The notes under the pieces: model-generated
Told to the model about the DNA's origin: nothing
The model's database searches: none
What the model saw: only the letters and a program-made list of their open reading frames with translations
Origin: an uncultured Bacteroidales bacterium
GTDB taxonomy: Bacteria; Bacteroidota; Bacteroidia; Bacteroidales; Muribaculaceae
Direction: 5' to 3'
Assembly: GCA_902762385.1 (NCBI GenBank)
Contig: CACWNQ010000008.1
Coordinates: 1 to 64,000 of the forward strand
Length of the DNA: 64,000 bases
Program-made: the position numbers and the translations under genes
Shown here: one piece after another, positions 44,578-54,117 of the stretch
How positions within the stretch are numbered: the stretch's first letter is position 1
How the letters are laid out: each line of letters begins with the position of its first letter

Positions 44578-46064
44578 AACTCGTCAACGCTCAAGAGTTC
44601 GCGATAAGTAACAATCTGCTTGAGTGCAGCCTTGGTGTCGTCGAGACGACGAACTGGAGTGTTGTGAGGAGCAGTCTTGACCAGCTCGGGATTCTCCTTA
44701 GCCTCAATGGCAATCTTCTTCATCACCTCGATAAACTCGTCGAGAGTCTCCTTGCTCTCGTTCTCGGGCGGCTCAATCATCATAGCCTCATGGAAGAGCA
44801 ATGGGAAGTAGATTGTGGGAGCGTGGAAACCATAATCGAGCAAGCGCTTAGCCACGTCGAGAGTGGTAACGCCAGTGCTTTTGTCCTTCAAGCCGTCGAA
44901 CACAAACTCATGCTTGCACACGCCGTCGAGAGGCAGCTCATAGTAATCCTTAAGCGACTCCTTAACATAGTTGGCATTGAGCACTGCAAGTGGACCTACG
45001 TTCTTAATCTCGTCTTTACCGAGGGTCAAGATATAGGTGTAAGCACGCATCATCACGCCGAAGTTGCCCAAGAATCCGCTGATAGAGCCAAGTGAATCTT
45101 CACAGTCTTCCATGTGGTACCAATAGATATCGTCGGCAATCTCCTCGCGGGTAACACGTGGGTTGGGAAGGAACTTCTCCAGGCCCTCACGCACGCCTAC
45201 AGGGCCACTACCAGGACCGCCACCACCATGAGGTGTTGAGAAGGTCTTGTGCAGGTTGATGTGCATGATATCGAAGCCCAGGTCGCCAGGACGGCACTTG
45301 CCCAACATTGGGTTGAGGTTGGCACCATCGTAGTACATCAAGCCACCAGCCTCGTGAACGAGCTTGGCAATCTCGGCGATGTTGTGCTCAAAGATACCCA
45401 GAGTGTTGGGGTTAGTCATCATCATACCAGCGATGTTCTCATCGAGCAATGGCTTCAAGTCCTCAACATCAACGGTGCCATCAGGACGACTCTTAACAAC
45501 AACCACTTCAAGGCCACAAACAGCAGCACTGGCGGGATTGGTGCCATGAGCGCTGTCGGGGATAATAACCTTAACACGGTTAGGGTTGCCATTGTCAAGA
45601 TGATAGCTGCGCATCACCATCAATCCGGTAAGCTCGCCATGAGCACCTGCATAAGGGTTGAGGGTAAACTCGCTCAAGCCCGAAAGCTCGGCGAGAGAGC
45701 GCTGCAGATTGTAATAAACTGCGAGAGCGCCTTGCACGTTCTCCTCGTCCTGCAATGGGTGCAGATGAGTGAACTCGGGCAAGTTGCACATTTGCTCATT
45801 GATTTTGGGGTTATACTTCATTGTGCACGAACCAAGTGGGTAGAAACCTGTGTCAACACCAAAGTTGTTGTTACTCATGTTGGTGTAGTGGCGCACAACA
45901 GTCATCTCATCAACCTCGGGAAGGCATGGAGCCTCCTGACGCTTGAGAGCATCGGGCAGGTCGGCGAGTTTATATTCAGCGAGCTTGTTCTCGGGAAGGC
46001 TGTAGCCTTTGCGACCCTCTTTTGAGAGTTCGAATATCAGTTTGCCATAGAATGTATTATTCAT
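44574..46064 (-). CDS. gcvPB: Glycine dehydrogenase (decarboxylating) subunit 2
   Basis: A 496-residue PLP-dependent half of the P-protein; the internal aldimine lysine is K273 in INLHKTFSTPHGGGGPG. It decarboxylates glycine and hands the aminomethyl group to lipoyl-GcvH. The frame is open to 46112, but MNNTFYGKLIFELSKEG at 46064 is the natural start and overlaps the gcvPA stop by 8 nt. The split P-protein is the form familiar from Firmicutes and archaea. Confidence 0.95.
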   Translation of the reverse strand: MNNTFYGKLIFELSKEGRKGYSLPENKLAEYKLADLPDALKRQEAPCLPEVDEMTVVRHYTNMSNNNFGVDTGFYPLGSCTMKYNPKINEQMCNLPEFTHLHPLQDEENVQGALAVYYNLQRSLAELSGLSEFTLNPYAGAHGELTGLMVMRSYHLDNGNPNRVKVIIPDSAHGTNPASAAVCGLEVVVVKSRPDGTVDVEDLKPLLDENIAGMMMTNPNTLGIFEHNIAEIAKLVHEAGGLMYYDGANLNPMLGKCRPGDLGFDIMHINLHKTFSTPHGGGGPGSGPVGVREGLEKFLPNPRVTREEIADDIYWYHMEDCEDSLGSISGFLGNFGVMMRAYTYILTLGKDEIKNVGPLAVLNANYVKESLKDYYELPLDGVCKHEFVFDGLKDKSTGVTTLDVAKRLLDYGFHAPTIYFPLLFHEAMMIEPPENESKETLDEFIEVMKKIAIEAKENPELVKTAPHNTPVRRLDDTKAALKQIVTYRELLSVDEL

Positions 46065-47412
46065 TGTTCTTGTCCTCCTCGCCTTCTTCGATAAATTGGT
46101 TAATAGCGTCAATCAGGTCATCGATATCCTCCTTGCTCACGGTCTCGGTGGCACACATGAGCAGCTTGTCCTCGTCGATGGGTACACCAGCAGCATAGGC
46201 TTGGTTGAGCCAGCTCAGCAGGTCATCAACGTTGAGCGAAGTCTTAACAACAAACTCATTAAGGAATGGCTTGTCGGGATATTCCATCTCAAACTTGCCA
46301 GTCTTAACAAGCTGGTCGGCGAGATAGTGAGCATTGCTGTAGCCCATCTCATTAACCTCGCGCAAACCTTGCTTGCCCATTAGCGACATGTAGACGGTAA
46401 CAAACAGCGCCATCAAGCTCTGGTTAGAGCAGATGTTGCTGGTAGCCTTCTCGCGGCGAATGTGCTGCTCGCGAGCCTGAAGGGTAAGAACGAAAGCACG
46501 CTTGCCATCGGCATCGGTGGTAGCACCCACGATGCGGCCGGGCATCTTGCGAATAAGTTTCTTGCTTGTGCACAGATAGCCAACATAAGGACCGCCAAAG
46601 TTCATGGGAATACCCAAGCTCTGGCCGTCGCCCACTGCGATATCAGCACCCCACTCGGCTGGAGTTTTGATTACGCTAAGTGCGCTGGCAGGGCAGTTCA
46701 TGATGAGCAATGTCTTGTGCTCGTGGCAGAAGTCGGCCCATCCGGTGTAATCCTCAAGGATTCCGAAGAAGTTGGGCGAAGCCACAATAACACCTGCAAC
46801 ATCATCGGCACCAACCTTAGCCTCAAAATCGGCACGGCTTGTAACGCCATTCTCGGCCTCAATCATCTCAACGTCGATGCCATGGAACTTGGCATAAGTC
46901 TCAACCACGCGAGTAACAAATGGGTTAACGGTCTCGCTGATGAGCACCTTGTTGCGCTTCTTGGCGTTAGAAACAGCCATCATCATAGCCTCGGCGGTAG
47001 CAGTGCAGCCGTCATACATCGACGCGTTGCTTACCTCCATGCCGGTGAGCTCGGCCATCATGCTCTGATACTCGAAGATGTATTGCAGAGTACCCTGCGA
47101 AATCTCAGCCTGATAGGGAGTGTAGCTGGTTAAGAACTCGCTGCGGTTCACGATATCTTGAACCACTGCGGGAGTGTAATGGTCATATACACCAGCTCCC
47201 ATGAAGCACTTGAGAGTGGTGTTGTCCATAGCGAGGTCACCAAAGAAGTTGCGAATCTCAATCTCGCTCATGGCACGTGGCAGGTCATAGTCGCGCTTGA
47301 ACTGCAGCTCCTCGGGAATGTCCTTGTAGAGCTCATCGAGCGACTTGAGTCCGCACTTGCCCAGCATTTGGTTCACATCGTCCTGGGTGTGTGGGAAAAA
47401 TTTATAGTTCAT
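46057..47412 (-). CDS. gcvPA: Glycine dehydrogenase (decarboxylating) subunit 1
   Basis: A 451-residue partner of GcvPB, with the family blocks FMGAGVYDHYTPAVV, FLTSYTPYQAEISQGTLQ, EVSNASMYDGCTATAEA and TSNICSNQSLMAL. It forms the alpha-beta P-protein with GcvPB and lacks the PLP lysine. Its reading frame ends inside gcvPB, consistent with coupled 1:1 synthesis. A hairpin lies in the 100-nt gap to gcvH. Confidence 0.95.
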   Translation of the reverse strand: MNYKFFPHTQDDVNQMLGKCGLKSLDELYKDIPEELQFKRDYDLPRAMSEIEIRNFFGDLAMDNTTLKCFMGAGVYDHYTPAVVQDIVNRSEFLTSYTPYQAEISQGTLQYIFEYQSMMAELTGMEVSNASMYDGCTATAEAMMMAVSNAKKRNKVLISETVNPFVTRVVETYAKFHGIDVEMIEAENGVTSRADFEAKVGADDVAGVIVASPNFFGILEDYTGWADFCHEHKTLLIMNCPASALSVIKTPAEWGADIAVGDGQSLGIPMNFGGPYVGYLCTSKKLIRKMPGRIVGATTDADGKRAFVLTLQAREQHIRREKATSNICSNQSLMALFVTVYMSLMGKQGLREVNEMGYSNAHYLADQLVKTGKFEMEYPDKPFLNEFVVKTSLNVDDLLSWLNQAYAAGVPIDEDKLLMCATETVSKEDIDDLIDAINQFIEEGEEDKNNE

Positions 47413-47454
47413 TGCTTGTTAATGTGTATTTATTGTTCTTTTTTTAATGAAGAA

Positions 47455-47495
47455 AAGCCAAGGGCCAGGCACATTTGATGCCAGCCACTTGGCTT
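47455..47495 (-). terminator. Intercistronic hairpin between gcvH and gcvPA
   Basis: On the minus strand AAGCCAAG pairs with CTTGGCTT, with an inner GGCA/TGCC stem, followed by TTTTC. It could end part of the transcripts after gcvH. Confidence 0.55.
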
Positions 47496-47512
47496 AGATG
47501 TTGAGTTGTGTA

Positions 47513-47893
47513 TTACTCGCCGATGAAAGCTTTGTAGGCAGCTGCATCCATCAGGTTCTCGAGCTCGCTCTTGTCGCTGAGCTCAACTTTGATGATCCAG
47601 TTCTCAAAAGCATCCTTGTTGATAAGGCCTGGCTCATCGTCGAGAGCCTCATTAACCTCTACCACGGTGCCGCTAACGGGGCAAACAAGGTCACTGGCTG
47701 CCTTAACGCTCTCTACTGCGCCAAAGTCCTCGCCTGCCTCTACCTCGTCGTCAACCTCGGGCATGTCAACGTAAACCACATTGCCAAGCTCGTGCTGTGC
47801 ATAGTCGGTAATACCTACATAGCCAAAGTCGCCTTCAACTTTTACAAACTCATGTGACTCGCTGTAATAGAGTCCGTCAATAATTTTACTCAT
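47513..47893 (-). CDS. gcvH: Glycine cleavage system H protein
   Basis: A 126-residue lipoyl carrier that shuttles the aminomethyl group between the P, T and L proteins. The lipoylated lysine is K64 in ESVKAASD, and the N-terminal HEFVKVEGDFGYVGITDYAQ is typical. It lies between gcvT (63 nt) and gcvPA. The lipoate ligase gene upstream of gcvT would modify it. Confidence 0.97.
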   Translation of the reverse strand: MSKIIDGLYYSESHEFVKVEGDFGYVGITDYAQHELGNVVYVDMPEVDDEVEAGEDFGAVESVKAASDLVCPVSGTVVEVNEALDDEPGLINKDAFENWIIKVELSDKSELENLMDAAAYKAFIGE

Positions 47894-47956
47894 AATAGTG
47901 ATGTTGATTTAAAATATTGTTTTGTTGTTAATTGCTAAAAATATCCGAATAACTTT

Positions 47957-49051
47957 TTACTTCTTATAGCTCTTATCGTGGAATTTCTTCTTCACAACAG
48001 TTGCATCGAAGAATTTCTTGCGAATGTGAACCTTAAGTGGAGTGCCAAGCTTGCCATAGGCTGCATCGACGAGAGCAACAGCAATGCTCTTGTCAACCGA
48101 GATGCCACGGTAACCGGTGGTAACATAACCCACAGGTTCCTCGTTCTCGTTGCAAACCTCATAACCGTGACGAGGAATAGCCTTGTCGTGGAGCTCGAGA
48201 CCTACAAGTTTCTTGGGAGCACCCTCAGCCTTCTGCTGAGCGCAAACGTCCTTACCAATGAAGTCTTCTTTGTCGAGCTTAACAAAGAAGCCAAAGCCTG
48301 CCATGATAGGAGTAATGTCGGCAGTGAGCTCGTCGCCATAGAGAGGCAGGCCAACCTCAAAGCGCAGAGTGTCGCGGCAACCAAGTCCACAAGGCTGAAC
48401 GCCAGCATCCATGAGCATGTCCCACATGTCCTGGATGGTCTTGTGGCTTGCATAAACCTCGAAACCGTCCTCACCAGTGTAACCAGTGCGGCTCACGATG
48501 ATGTTGTCGCCATTATAGTCAACACACTTGAAGGTGTAGAATGTCAAGTCGGTGCAATCAAGGTTGAGAACAGCCTTCATGGTCTTTTCGGCCTCGGGAC
48601 CTTGAACTGCGATTTGTCCGTAGCTCTCGCTCTGGTTTTCAACCTTCACATCAAAGTTTGCAGCCTGCTCGTTAATCCAAGCCACGTCCTTGTCGATATT
48701 GGCAGCATTGATAACGAGGAAGTAGTCGTTCTCGCCCATGGTGTAAACCAGCAAGTCGTCAACGGTGCCACCATTAGGATAAAGCATCATACCATACTGG
48801 ATGTCGCCAATTTCCATCTTGGTGATGTCGTTAGTGAAGATGTAGTTCACAAACTTCTGAGCCTCGGGACCAGTAACGTGAACCTCACCCATGTGAGATA
48901 CGTCAAAAACGCCTACTGCATTACGCACTGCGTTGTGTTCCTCTACTATACCCTTGTACTGGATGGGCATGTCAAAACCGCCAAAGGGGCTCATCAAGGC
49001 ACCTAAGGCAACGTGTTTGTCGTGAAGACAGGTGAATTTGTTTTCACTCAT
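47957..49051 (-). CDS. gcvT: Glycine cleavage system T protein (aminomethyltransferase)
   Basis: A 364-residue folate enzyme that releases ammonia and makes 5,10-methylene-tetrahydrofolate from the H-protein-bound aminomethyl group. Conserved blocks are GFDMPIQYKGIVEEHNAVR, VFDVSHMGEV, RTGYTGEDGFEVY and CGLGCRDTLRFE. It heads the gcv transcript. A -7 box at 49189-49196 gives a leader of about 135 nt, in which I looked for a glycine riboswitch and did not find one. Confidence 0.96.
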   Translation of the reverse strand: MSENKFTCLHDKHVALGALMSPFGGFDMPIQYKGIVEEHNAVRNAVGVFDVSHMGEVHVTGPEAQKFVNYIFTNDITKMEIGDIQYGMMLYPNGGTVDDLLVYTMGENDYFLVINAANIDKDVAWINEQAANFDVKVENQSESYGQIAVQGPEAEKTMKAVLNLDCTDLTFYTFKCVDYNGDNIIVSRTGYTGEDGFEVYASHKTIQDMWDMLMDAGVQPCGLGCRDTLRFEVGLPLYGDELTADITPIMAGFGFFVKLDKEDFIGKDVCAQQKAEGAPKKLVGLELHDKAIPRHGYEVCNENEEPVGYVTTGYRGISVDKSIAVALVDAAYGKLGTPLKVHIRKKFFDATVVKKKFHDKSYKK

Positions 49052-49188
49052 AATAGTTGTTTTTAAGATGTAAAGTATTTGTTATTAAATTAGTATTCAG
49101 TTAATTAATCTCGCCTTTCAGGGTTCAAGGCACATTTAAAAACTTGAATTCACACCCCATCGCAATCGAGGAGGCCTCAAATTTTCCA

Positions 49189-49220
49189 CAAAAGTACATA
49201 ATAAAAATGACATAAAACAA
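49189..49220 (-). promoter_or_regulatory. Promoter of the gcv operon
   Basis: Minus-strand TACTTTTG at 49196-49189 with a TTG core at 49220-49218 (spacer about 21). Confidence 0.6.
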
Positions 49221-49262
49221 CTTAACTCAAAAAAAATAATATTTTATTTATTAACAAGAAGC

Positions 49263-49292
49263 GAAGCCAGCTCAAGTTGTTGAACTGGCTTC
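49263..49292 (-). terminator. Hairpin behind lplA
   Basis: A 13-bp stem with one G-U pair in the minus-strand RNA and loop CAAC. The following minus-strand sequence is not a clean T-run, so termination may be partial. Confidence 0.5.
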
Positions 49293-49329
49293 TAATTTTT
49301 CACATGAATGCCCCTATTATTTATTAGTT

Positions 49330-50316
49330 CTACTGCCGCATCAACAGGTCGATTAAATCACTGTTTTTGAGGTTCATTATCACTCGCGAGAGTTCTAAGT
49401 TGCCAATGGCGCTTTCCATCTCTGCTTCAGTGAATTTGCAGCCTTTTAGGCAGCTTGTGATGCTATCAAGATCACCCAAGAGAAAGAAGTCTCCGGCGAT
49501 GTTGATATCGCGAATTGTGTTGCGATTGAGTTCGAGGGTTATTTTAAAGTCACCCACACCCTCAATCCTGCCGCTTCGCTCCATGTTGCAACGTGGATTA
49601 TTGCCGAGGATAAATTCGGGTGTGAGGTATCCAACCTCAATGTGCTCAATTGCTGCTATATCATTGTCAGTCAGCTGTATTTCTCCATTGCATAAAGTGT
49701 TGTGAGCATGCTGCTGAAACTCCTCGATGCTCATTGTGAGGTAGCGGTTGAGCGTGGTGATGTGGCTCTTGACGCTTTTTACGCCCTTGGAGTCAAGTTT
49801 TGCTGTCGATGGCGTGATAGCTTGAACCATGTTTTCCATGTTGGTGTCGTAAAGCATTGTGCCATGGACGATGCTTATGCCTGGCAGATGGTAGAAGGCG
49901 TTGCCACTCACCTTTTTACCCTCAATCATGACGTCGTTGCGGCTCGTGTCGCTAGCATCAAGTCCCAAGCCCTTGAGCATCGCCACAATGGCATGGGTGT
50001 AACGGGCAAACGTAGTGGTCACATCATCGCTGCGAGTTATGTAGCTGAACATGAGGTTGTCCATGTCGGCATAAACACACCCACCACCACTCTTGCGGCG
50101 ATAATACTCTATGCCGTGCTCCTTGCAGTAGGCAACATTCACCTCACTGTCAATCAGCTGGTTGCGACCAAAAATAACAGTGGGTTTTACACGCCATGTA
50201 AAGAACAGTTCATCGATGCTTTTGTCGTCTTTGAGCAACTGTGCAGCATGCTCCTCCATGGCGAGATAGAACGTGAGCCTGCGCACCTCATCATAAGGCA
50301 GTTGTAAATATTTCAT
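49330..50316 (-). CDS. lplA: Lipoate-protein ligase A
   Basis: A 328-residue enzyme that activates lipoate with ATP and attaches it to a target lysine. RRKSGGGCVY is at about 73-82, and the lipoyl-AMP lysine region EGKKVSGNAFYH at about 132-143. A C-terminal domain is present, as in the larger LplA form. The frame can begin at TTG 50322, but ATG 50316 (MKYLQLPYDEV) is preferred. Its place directly upstream of gcvT-gcvH suggests GcvH is the main client, using scavenged lipoate. Confidence 0.92.
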   Translation of the reverse strand: MKYLQLPYDEVRRLTFYLAMEEHAAQLLKDDKSIDELFFTWRVKPTVIFGRNQLIDSEVNVAYCKEHGIEYYRRKSGGGCVYADMDNLMFSYITRSDDVTTTFARYTHAIVAMLKGLGLDASDTSRNDVMIEGKKVSGNAFYHLPGISIVHGTMLYDTNMENMVQAITPSTAKLDSKGVKSVKSHITTLNRYLTMSIEEFQQHAHNTLCNGEIQLTDNDIAAIEHIEVGYLTPEFILGNNPRCNMERSGRIEGVGDFKITLELNRNTIRDINIAGDFFLLGDLDSITSCLKGCKFTEAEMESAIGNLELSRVIMNLKNSDLIDLLMRQ

Positions 50317-50513
50317 AGTCAATTAAAACGTCAGAACAACCATTGTTGGTTACGAATGGGCAAATTAAGACATATTTTTTGATGTCTGCAAGTATTTTGT
50401 TCAGGATTTGTAGCCCGACAAGAAAAAAACATTTTCGAGCTGTTTTTACTTGAGGTTTAATTACTTTTTCGCAAAAAATGCTGATTTTCTTTATTATATT
50501 AATTATTTTGAAT

Positions 50514-50521
50514 AATTTTGT
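50514..50521 (+). promoter_or_regulatory. -7 box of the LRR-dockerin gene
   Basis: TAATTTTG; leader about 54 nt. No -33 at standard distance. Confidence 0.5.
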
Positions 50522-50579
50522 AGAATATAAAAACAATTTATTGTTGATAGGTTGATTGTGAATTAAAATCTAATAAATT

Positions 50580-53450
50580 ATGAAGAAATTATTTTTGTTT
50601 TTCATCATTACCCTGACTGTGGTCACTGCCAAGGCTCAGTATCTGTCAATAGGTAATCTCAAGTATTATATAACCGACGATTATGGCTATACTGTAGAGT
50701 GTGTGGGCCTGTCGAGTGCCGGCGAGAGCGCTAATCCCACCGAGATTGACCTCCCCGGCAAGATAAATTATGGCGGTTCTACCTACACTGTGACCGATGT
50801 GAGAGATTACGCTTTCTCGGGCAACACAAGAATCACAGTGTTGAAAGTGTGTCATGGCGTCACCAGCATTGGCTACCGTGCTTTTTCGGGCTGCACCTCG
50901 CTCAAGTATGTCTATCTTCCCAGTTCGGTGACTCTACTTGACAACTACTCCTTTGCCAACACATCCAGCATGACGCAGTTCAACTATGCCTCTCAGAGTG
51001 TTCCCACGTTCTATAGCGGCACATTCTCGGGCATGCGCTCGGCGTCTCTGGTAGTGTCGACGTTTGAGGCCAAGACGGCTTTCAGTTCCAACAGCACGTT
51101 CAGTTCTGCCTTCAGCAGTATCAATGCCAATGGTCGTGGTGCCTATGACTTCTCTTCTGGCTCAGGATGCTATGTTGTGAGTGGCAGCAACACCTGCATG
51201 CTCGTGGGCTTACTCTCCAACACCCCCTCCATCCCTGTGAGCACGACAAATAATGACAACTATACTTATGGTGGTCTCACATCACCCGAATACTACAAAG
51301 TCACTGTGGCAGCTCCTCGTCTTGCTGAGTTGAGTGAGAGGCAATCGAGCCTCACCTCCTTCACATGGCTGGGTTCCGAAGCCAAGAAGATAGGCATTAG
51401 CGCTTTCCAGGGCTGCACGGCTTTGACCACCGTCAAGGTGAGTGCTGATACCCTCGACAACTATGCATTCTACAATTGCCCGGCAATCACCACTTTGCAA
51501 TTGTATGAAACAGGCAGTGAGAATTATGGTGTGAAACGCATCAATTCAATGGCCTTCGCCTACGACCATGGGCTTGTAAACGTCTACATTCCATCGAGCG
51601 TCATCTATATGGCCGAGGGCGGCAACATGCCATTCTACATGTGCAACAATTTGGAAAAATATACAGTCTCTTCAAGCAACCAGTATTACGCCTCAGCGGG
51701 TTATAGTAATCTCTATAACAAGTCGTTTACCAAGCTGATACACATGCCCAGGAATGGCGGCGGCACAAACTACTCCTATTTTTTGAGTGGTTATCAAATG
51801 GTGCAGCCATCGACGCTCACTGAGATTGGTGACTATGCTTGCTACCATCACAATAAATTACAACAAGTTGTGCTTAATTATGGAGTAAAAACAATAGGGA
51901 ACAGCGCTTTCGCCAATTGTGATAAACTCACCTATATGCTCATTCCAAGTTCGGTAACTAACTATAAAGCAGACTCTTTCTATGGCCTGTACAGTCTCAC
52001 AGACCTCTATTTGAACCGTGATAATTATCCTTCGCAACTTGCTGGCCTCGTTAACCGTGGTAACATCAATCTGCATGTGCCTTACCCTAGGGTTAATTAT
52101 TATAAGAATACGTCGTTAGGCTCATCCTTCAAGTCAGTTGACGGTAACGCCTGGGACATTTATTCTGAGAACCTGTTTTTTACTGTGACAAGCACTGAGC
52201 CTTACTCCGACCCCAATAATGCTGTCAATTACGATGGTGGACAGGCGAAACTAGTGCATGGCCAATCGGTATATGTCAATAATAAGTACAATTTATATGA
52301 TATCCAAATTTCCCATTCTTTAAATGTTGGGGGCGATCTTTATTGCCCTACTGCCATAGAAAAGAACTACTATCAAGTTCTGAAACAAAATTCTTCAACT
52401 GAAAATATTATTTATTATGCACACACAATTAAGGAGGTTGAGGATTCGGCATTCTACAACTGTCAAAACTTGAAAATCAGCAATGGCTCGTTAGACCATC
52501 TTAAAACTATAGGCAAGGCGGCATTCTCTAAAACCACTAATCTCACGTCAATGAGCTTTAGTGACGTGGAAGTGATCAAAGAATATGCCTTTGACCACTC
52601 GGGACTCAGCGGCGACATTGAGCTGTCTAAGATACGTAATGTAGGTCTCAATGCGTTCTTCTACTGTCCTGGCATAACAAGCATGACTTTCTACGGTGAG
52701 CCCTATCTGAGCACTGCTTGCTTTGGCTACAATGCCAGCAACTGCCTCTACTATGTCGACGCCTCACAGTACTATCGCCTCACTCATCAGCAATACACAT
52801 GGTACATCAGTGACGACATGACGACCGCCGATGAACGTATGCGCCCCTTTGTGAAACTAGACAATGACACTCGCATCTTCTCGTGCCATAAGAGTGTGGA
52901 ACAGCCTGCCGGAGGCAGCTTCTACACCATACCGTCGTATGACGCATCAAAGAATCGTCTCACCACGTCGAAATGGAACGGTGCCATTCCAGCTTCTACA
53001 GCAATGCTCATGAAGGGGACCAAGGGACAGGTCTATAAGTTTAAGAATATAGGAACATCGACCGCCACACCCACCAACATGCTTGTGCCAGTGATAAATG
53101 ATTATTTTGTAAACACCGTCGGTGGTTATCTCTACAATGAGCAGACCCACCAGTTTGATTATGACACTGGCAACGAAGTGAGCCCTTATAGCACGATAGA
53201 GCCAAGTTATGGCTATCTGTCAATCAACACGTCGCAGAATCATGTGAACATCGACTTGTTTAGCAGTGCCAGTGTCCCAGGCGACGTAAACGGCGACGGC
53301 TATGTGAGCAGTGTGGATATTACAGCACTCTACAACTGGCTCCTCAACGGAGATGACAGCGATATCGTCAACGGAGACCAAAACGATGATGGCATCATTT
53401 CATCAGTTGATATAACCATTATTTACAACATCTTGCTGGGCAGCAATTGA
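50580..53450 (+). CDS. Secreted BspA-like leucine-rich repeat protein with C-terminal dockerin
   Basis: A 956-residue exported protein. A signal peptide (1-19, ending AKAQ) is followed by LRR_5/BspA repeats: units such as VTSIGYRAFSGCTSLKYVYLP, IGISAFQGCTALTTV and IGNSAFANCDKLTYMLIPSSV run across about residues 65-500, with more at about 600-740. The last 60 residues form a type I dockerin with two EF-hand-like loops (DVNGDGYVSSVD and DQNDDGIISSVD). LRR_5 proteins bind host or bacterial surfaces in other species; the dockerin suggests docking to a scaffold or a calcium-stabilised tail. It stands alone and converges with the FGE-repeat gene, which also carries a dockerin. No cohesin is in the window. 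Confidence 0.88.
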   Translation: MKKLFLFFIITLTVVTAKAQYLSIGNLKYYITDDYGYTVECVGLSSAGESANPTEIDLPGKINYGGSTYTVTDVRDYAFSGNTRITVLKVCHGVTSIGYRAFSGCTSLKYVYLPSSVTLLDNYSFANTSSMTQFNYASQSVPTFYSGTFSGMRSASLVVSTFEAKTAFSSNSTFSSAFSSINANGRGAYDFSSGSGCYVVSGSNTCMLVGLLSNTPSIPVSTTNNDNYTYGGLTSPEYYKVTVAAPRLAELSERQSSLTSFTWLGSEAKKIGISAFQGCTALTTVKVSADTLDNYAFYNCPAITTLQLYETGSENYGVKRINSMAFAYDHGLVNVYIPSSVIYMAEGGNMPFYMCNNLEKYTVSSSNQYYASAGYSNLYNKSFTKLIHMPRNGGGTNYSYFLSGYQMVQPSTLTEIGDYACYHHNKLQQVVLNYGVKTIGNSAFANCDKLTYMLIPSSVTNYKADSFYGLYSLTDLYLNRDNYPSQLAGLVNRGNINLHVPYPRVNYYKNTSLGSSFKSVDGNAWDIYSENLFFTVTSTEPYSDPNNAVNYDGGQAKLVHGQSVYVNNKYNLYDIQISHSLNVGGDLYCPTAIEKNYYQVLKQNSSTENIIYYAHTIKEVEDSAFYNCQNLKISNGSLDHLKTIGKAAFSKTTNLTSMSFSDVEVIKEYAFDHSGLSGDIELSKIRNVGLNAFFYCPGITSMTFYGEPYLSTACFGYNASNCLYYVDASQYYRLTHQQYTWYISDDMTTADERMRPFVKLDNDTRIFSCHKSVEQPAGGSFYTIPSYDASKNRLTTSKWNGAIPASTAMLMKGTKGQVYKFKNIGTSTATPTNMLVPVINDYFVNTVGGYLYNEQTHQFDYDTGNEVSPYSTIEPSYGYLSINTSQNHVNIDLFSSASVPGDVNGDGYVSSVDITALYNWLLNGDDSDIVNGDQNDDGIISSVDITIIYNILLGSN

Positions 53451-53473
53451 TGACGACTGAACAAGAAGATGAG

Positions 53474-53683
53474 ACTAGCAGCAATATTTCCTATATCTCG
53501 TGCTGAGGATATAAGAAGTTTACCATCAAATGTCTTGCCACCAATCGGCATCCCACGATAAATGTCAATATTTTGAACTGGTTCTGAGCCACCATTTGTT
53601 GACTTGAAGTCATATCCTTAAGCCTAACAGCCGAGACCATGGGGATTGACAGCGAATGCTACCTGTTCGGCAAACTTGTGTCC
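53474..53683 (-). pseudogene. Relic of a polymorphic-toxin C-terminal segment
   Basis: Read leftward in one frame, 70 codons give GHKFAEQVAFAVNPHGLGC, stop, A, stop, then GYDFKSTNGGSEPVQNID, then IYRGMPIGG, and finally ISSARDIGNIAAS. The order of words (GYDFKSTN, IDIYRGM, SARDIGNIAA) resembles the tail of Rhs/YD-repeat toxin proteins in Bacteroidales as I remember them. Two in-frame stops and loss of the rest show decay. It begins inside the 3' end of the membrane-protein gene at 53659 and ends about 25 bp from the LRR gene stop. Confidence 0.5.
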
Positions 53684-54117
53684 TCAAAAGAACCGTCCCT
53701 TTGAGGACATAATAATCTTATGACATTAATTAACACACACATATATATGTAGCAACTTATAAGTGCCATTATTACTGAGGCTATAAACGTTTCTTTCGTT
53801 AATAAGCAACTAGTGATATCAAGATTATAGAAATCGAAAATCATAAAGACAAGGACTATGGATAATAAGCAAGATAAAAGAATAATTAGCTCATTTTTAA
53901 TTTTAAATATGTGATTCAAATAAATTGCAGAGAAAAAATTAATAATCAACAGATAGAAACAAGCTCGAATTTGGTGAACCCCAATAATGACATCAGTAGA
54001 TTCACTTTGCAATGGAGCTTCATATTCAATAAAACCAAGAATTTCATGAATACAAAGAACCAAAAAGATAAACTCAACTAATAGAATTATATATAATTTA
54101 TTACGGATTAATTTCAT
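53659..54117 (-). CDS. Small four-helix membrane protein, candidate immunity protein
   Basis: A 152-residue hydrophobic protein with about four membrane segments (near residues 8-28, 50-70, 74-96 and 108-132). I recognise no family. Its ATG lies inside the last codons of the zincin fragment gene (17-nt overlap), the arrangement typical of a toxin and its immunity gene. The region is markedly richer in A and T than its neighbours, which suggests horizontal origin. A membrane immunity protein is an inference from position only. Confidence 0.55.
   Translation of the reverse strand: MKLIRNKLYIILLVEFIFLVLCIHEILGFIEYEAPLQSESTDVIIGVHQIRACFYLLIINFFSAIYLNHIFKIKNELIILLSCLLSIVLVFMIFDFYNLDITSCLLTKETFIASVIMALISCYIYMCVLINVIRLLCPQRDGSFEDTSLPNR

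Noticed and set aside
49052-49190. Glycine riboswitch in the leader of gcvT
   Set aside because: The leader is about 135 nt and holds short inverted repeats (GAGGCCTC, GCCTT/AAGGC), but I could not find the conserved core words of glycine aptamers or a tandem-aptamer layout.
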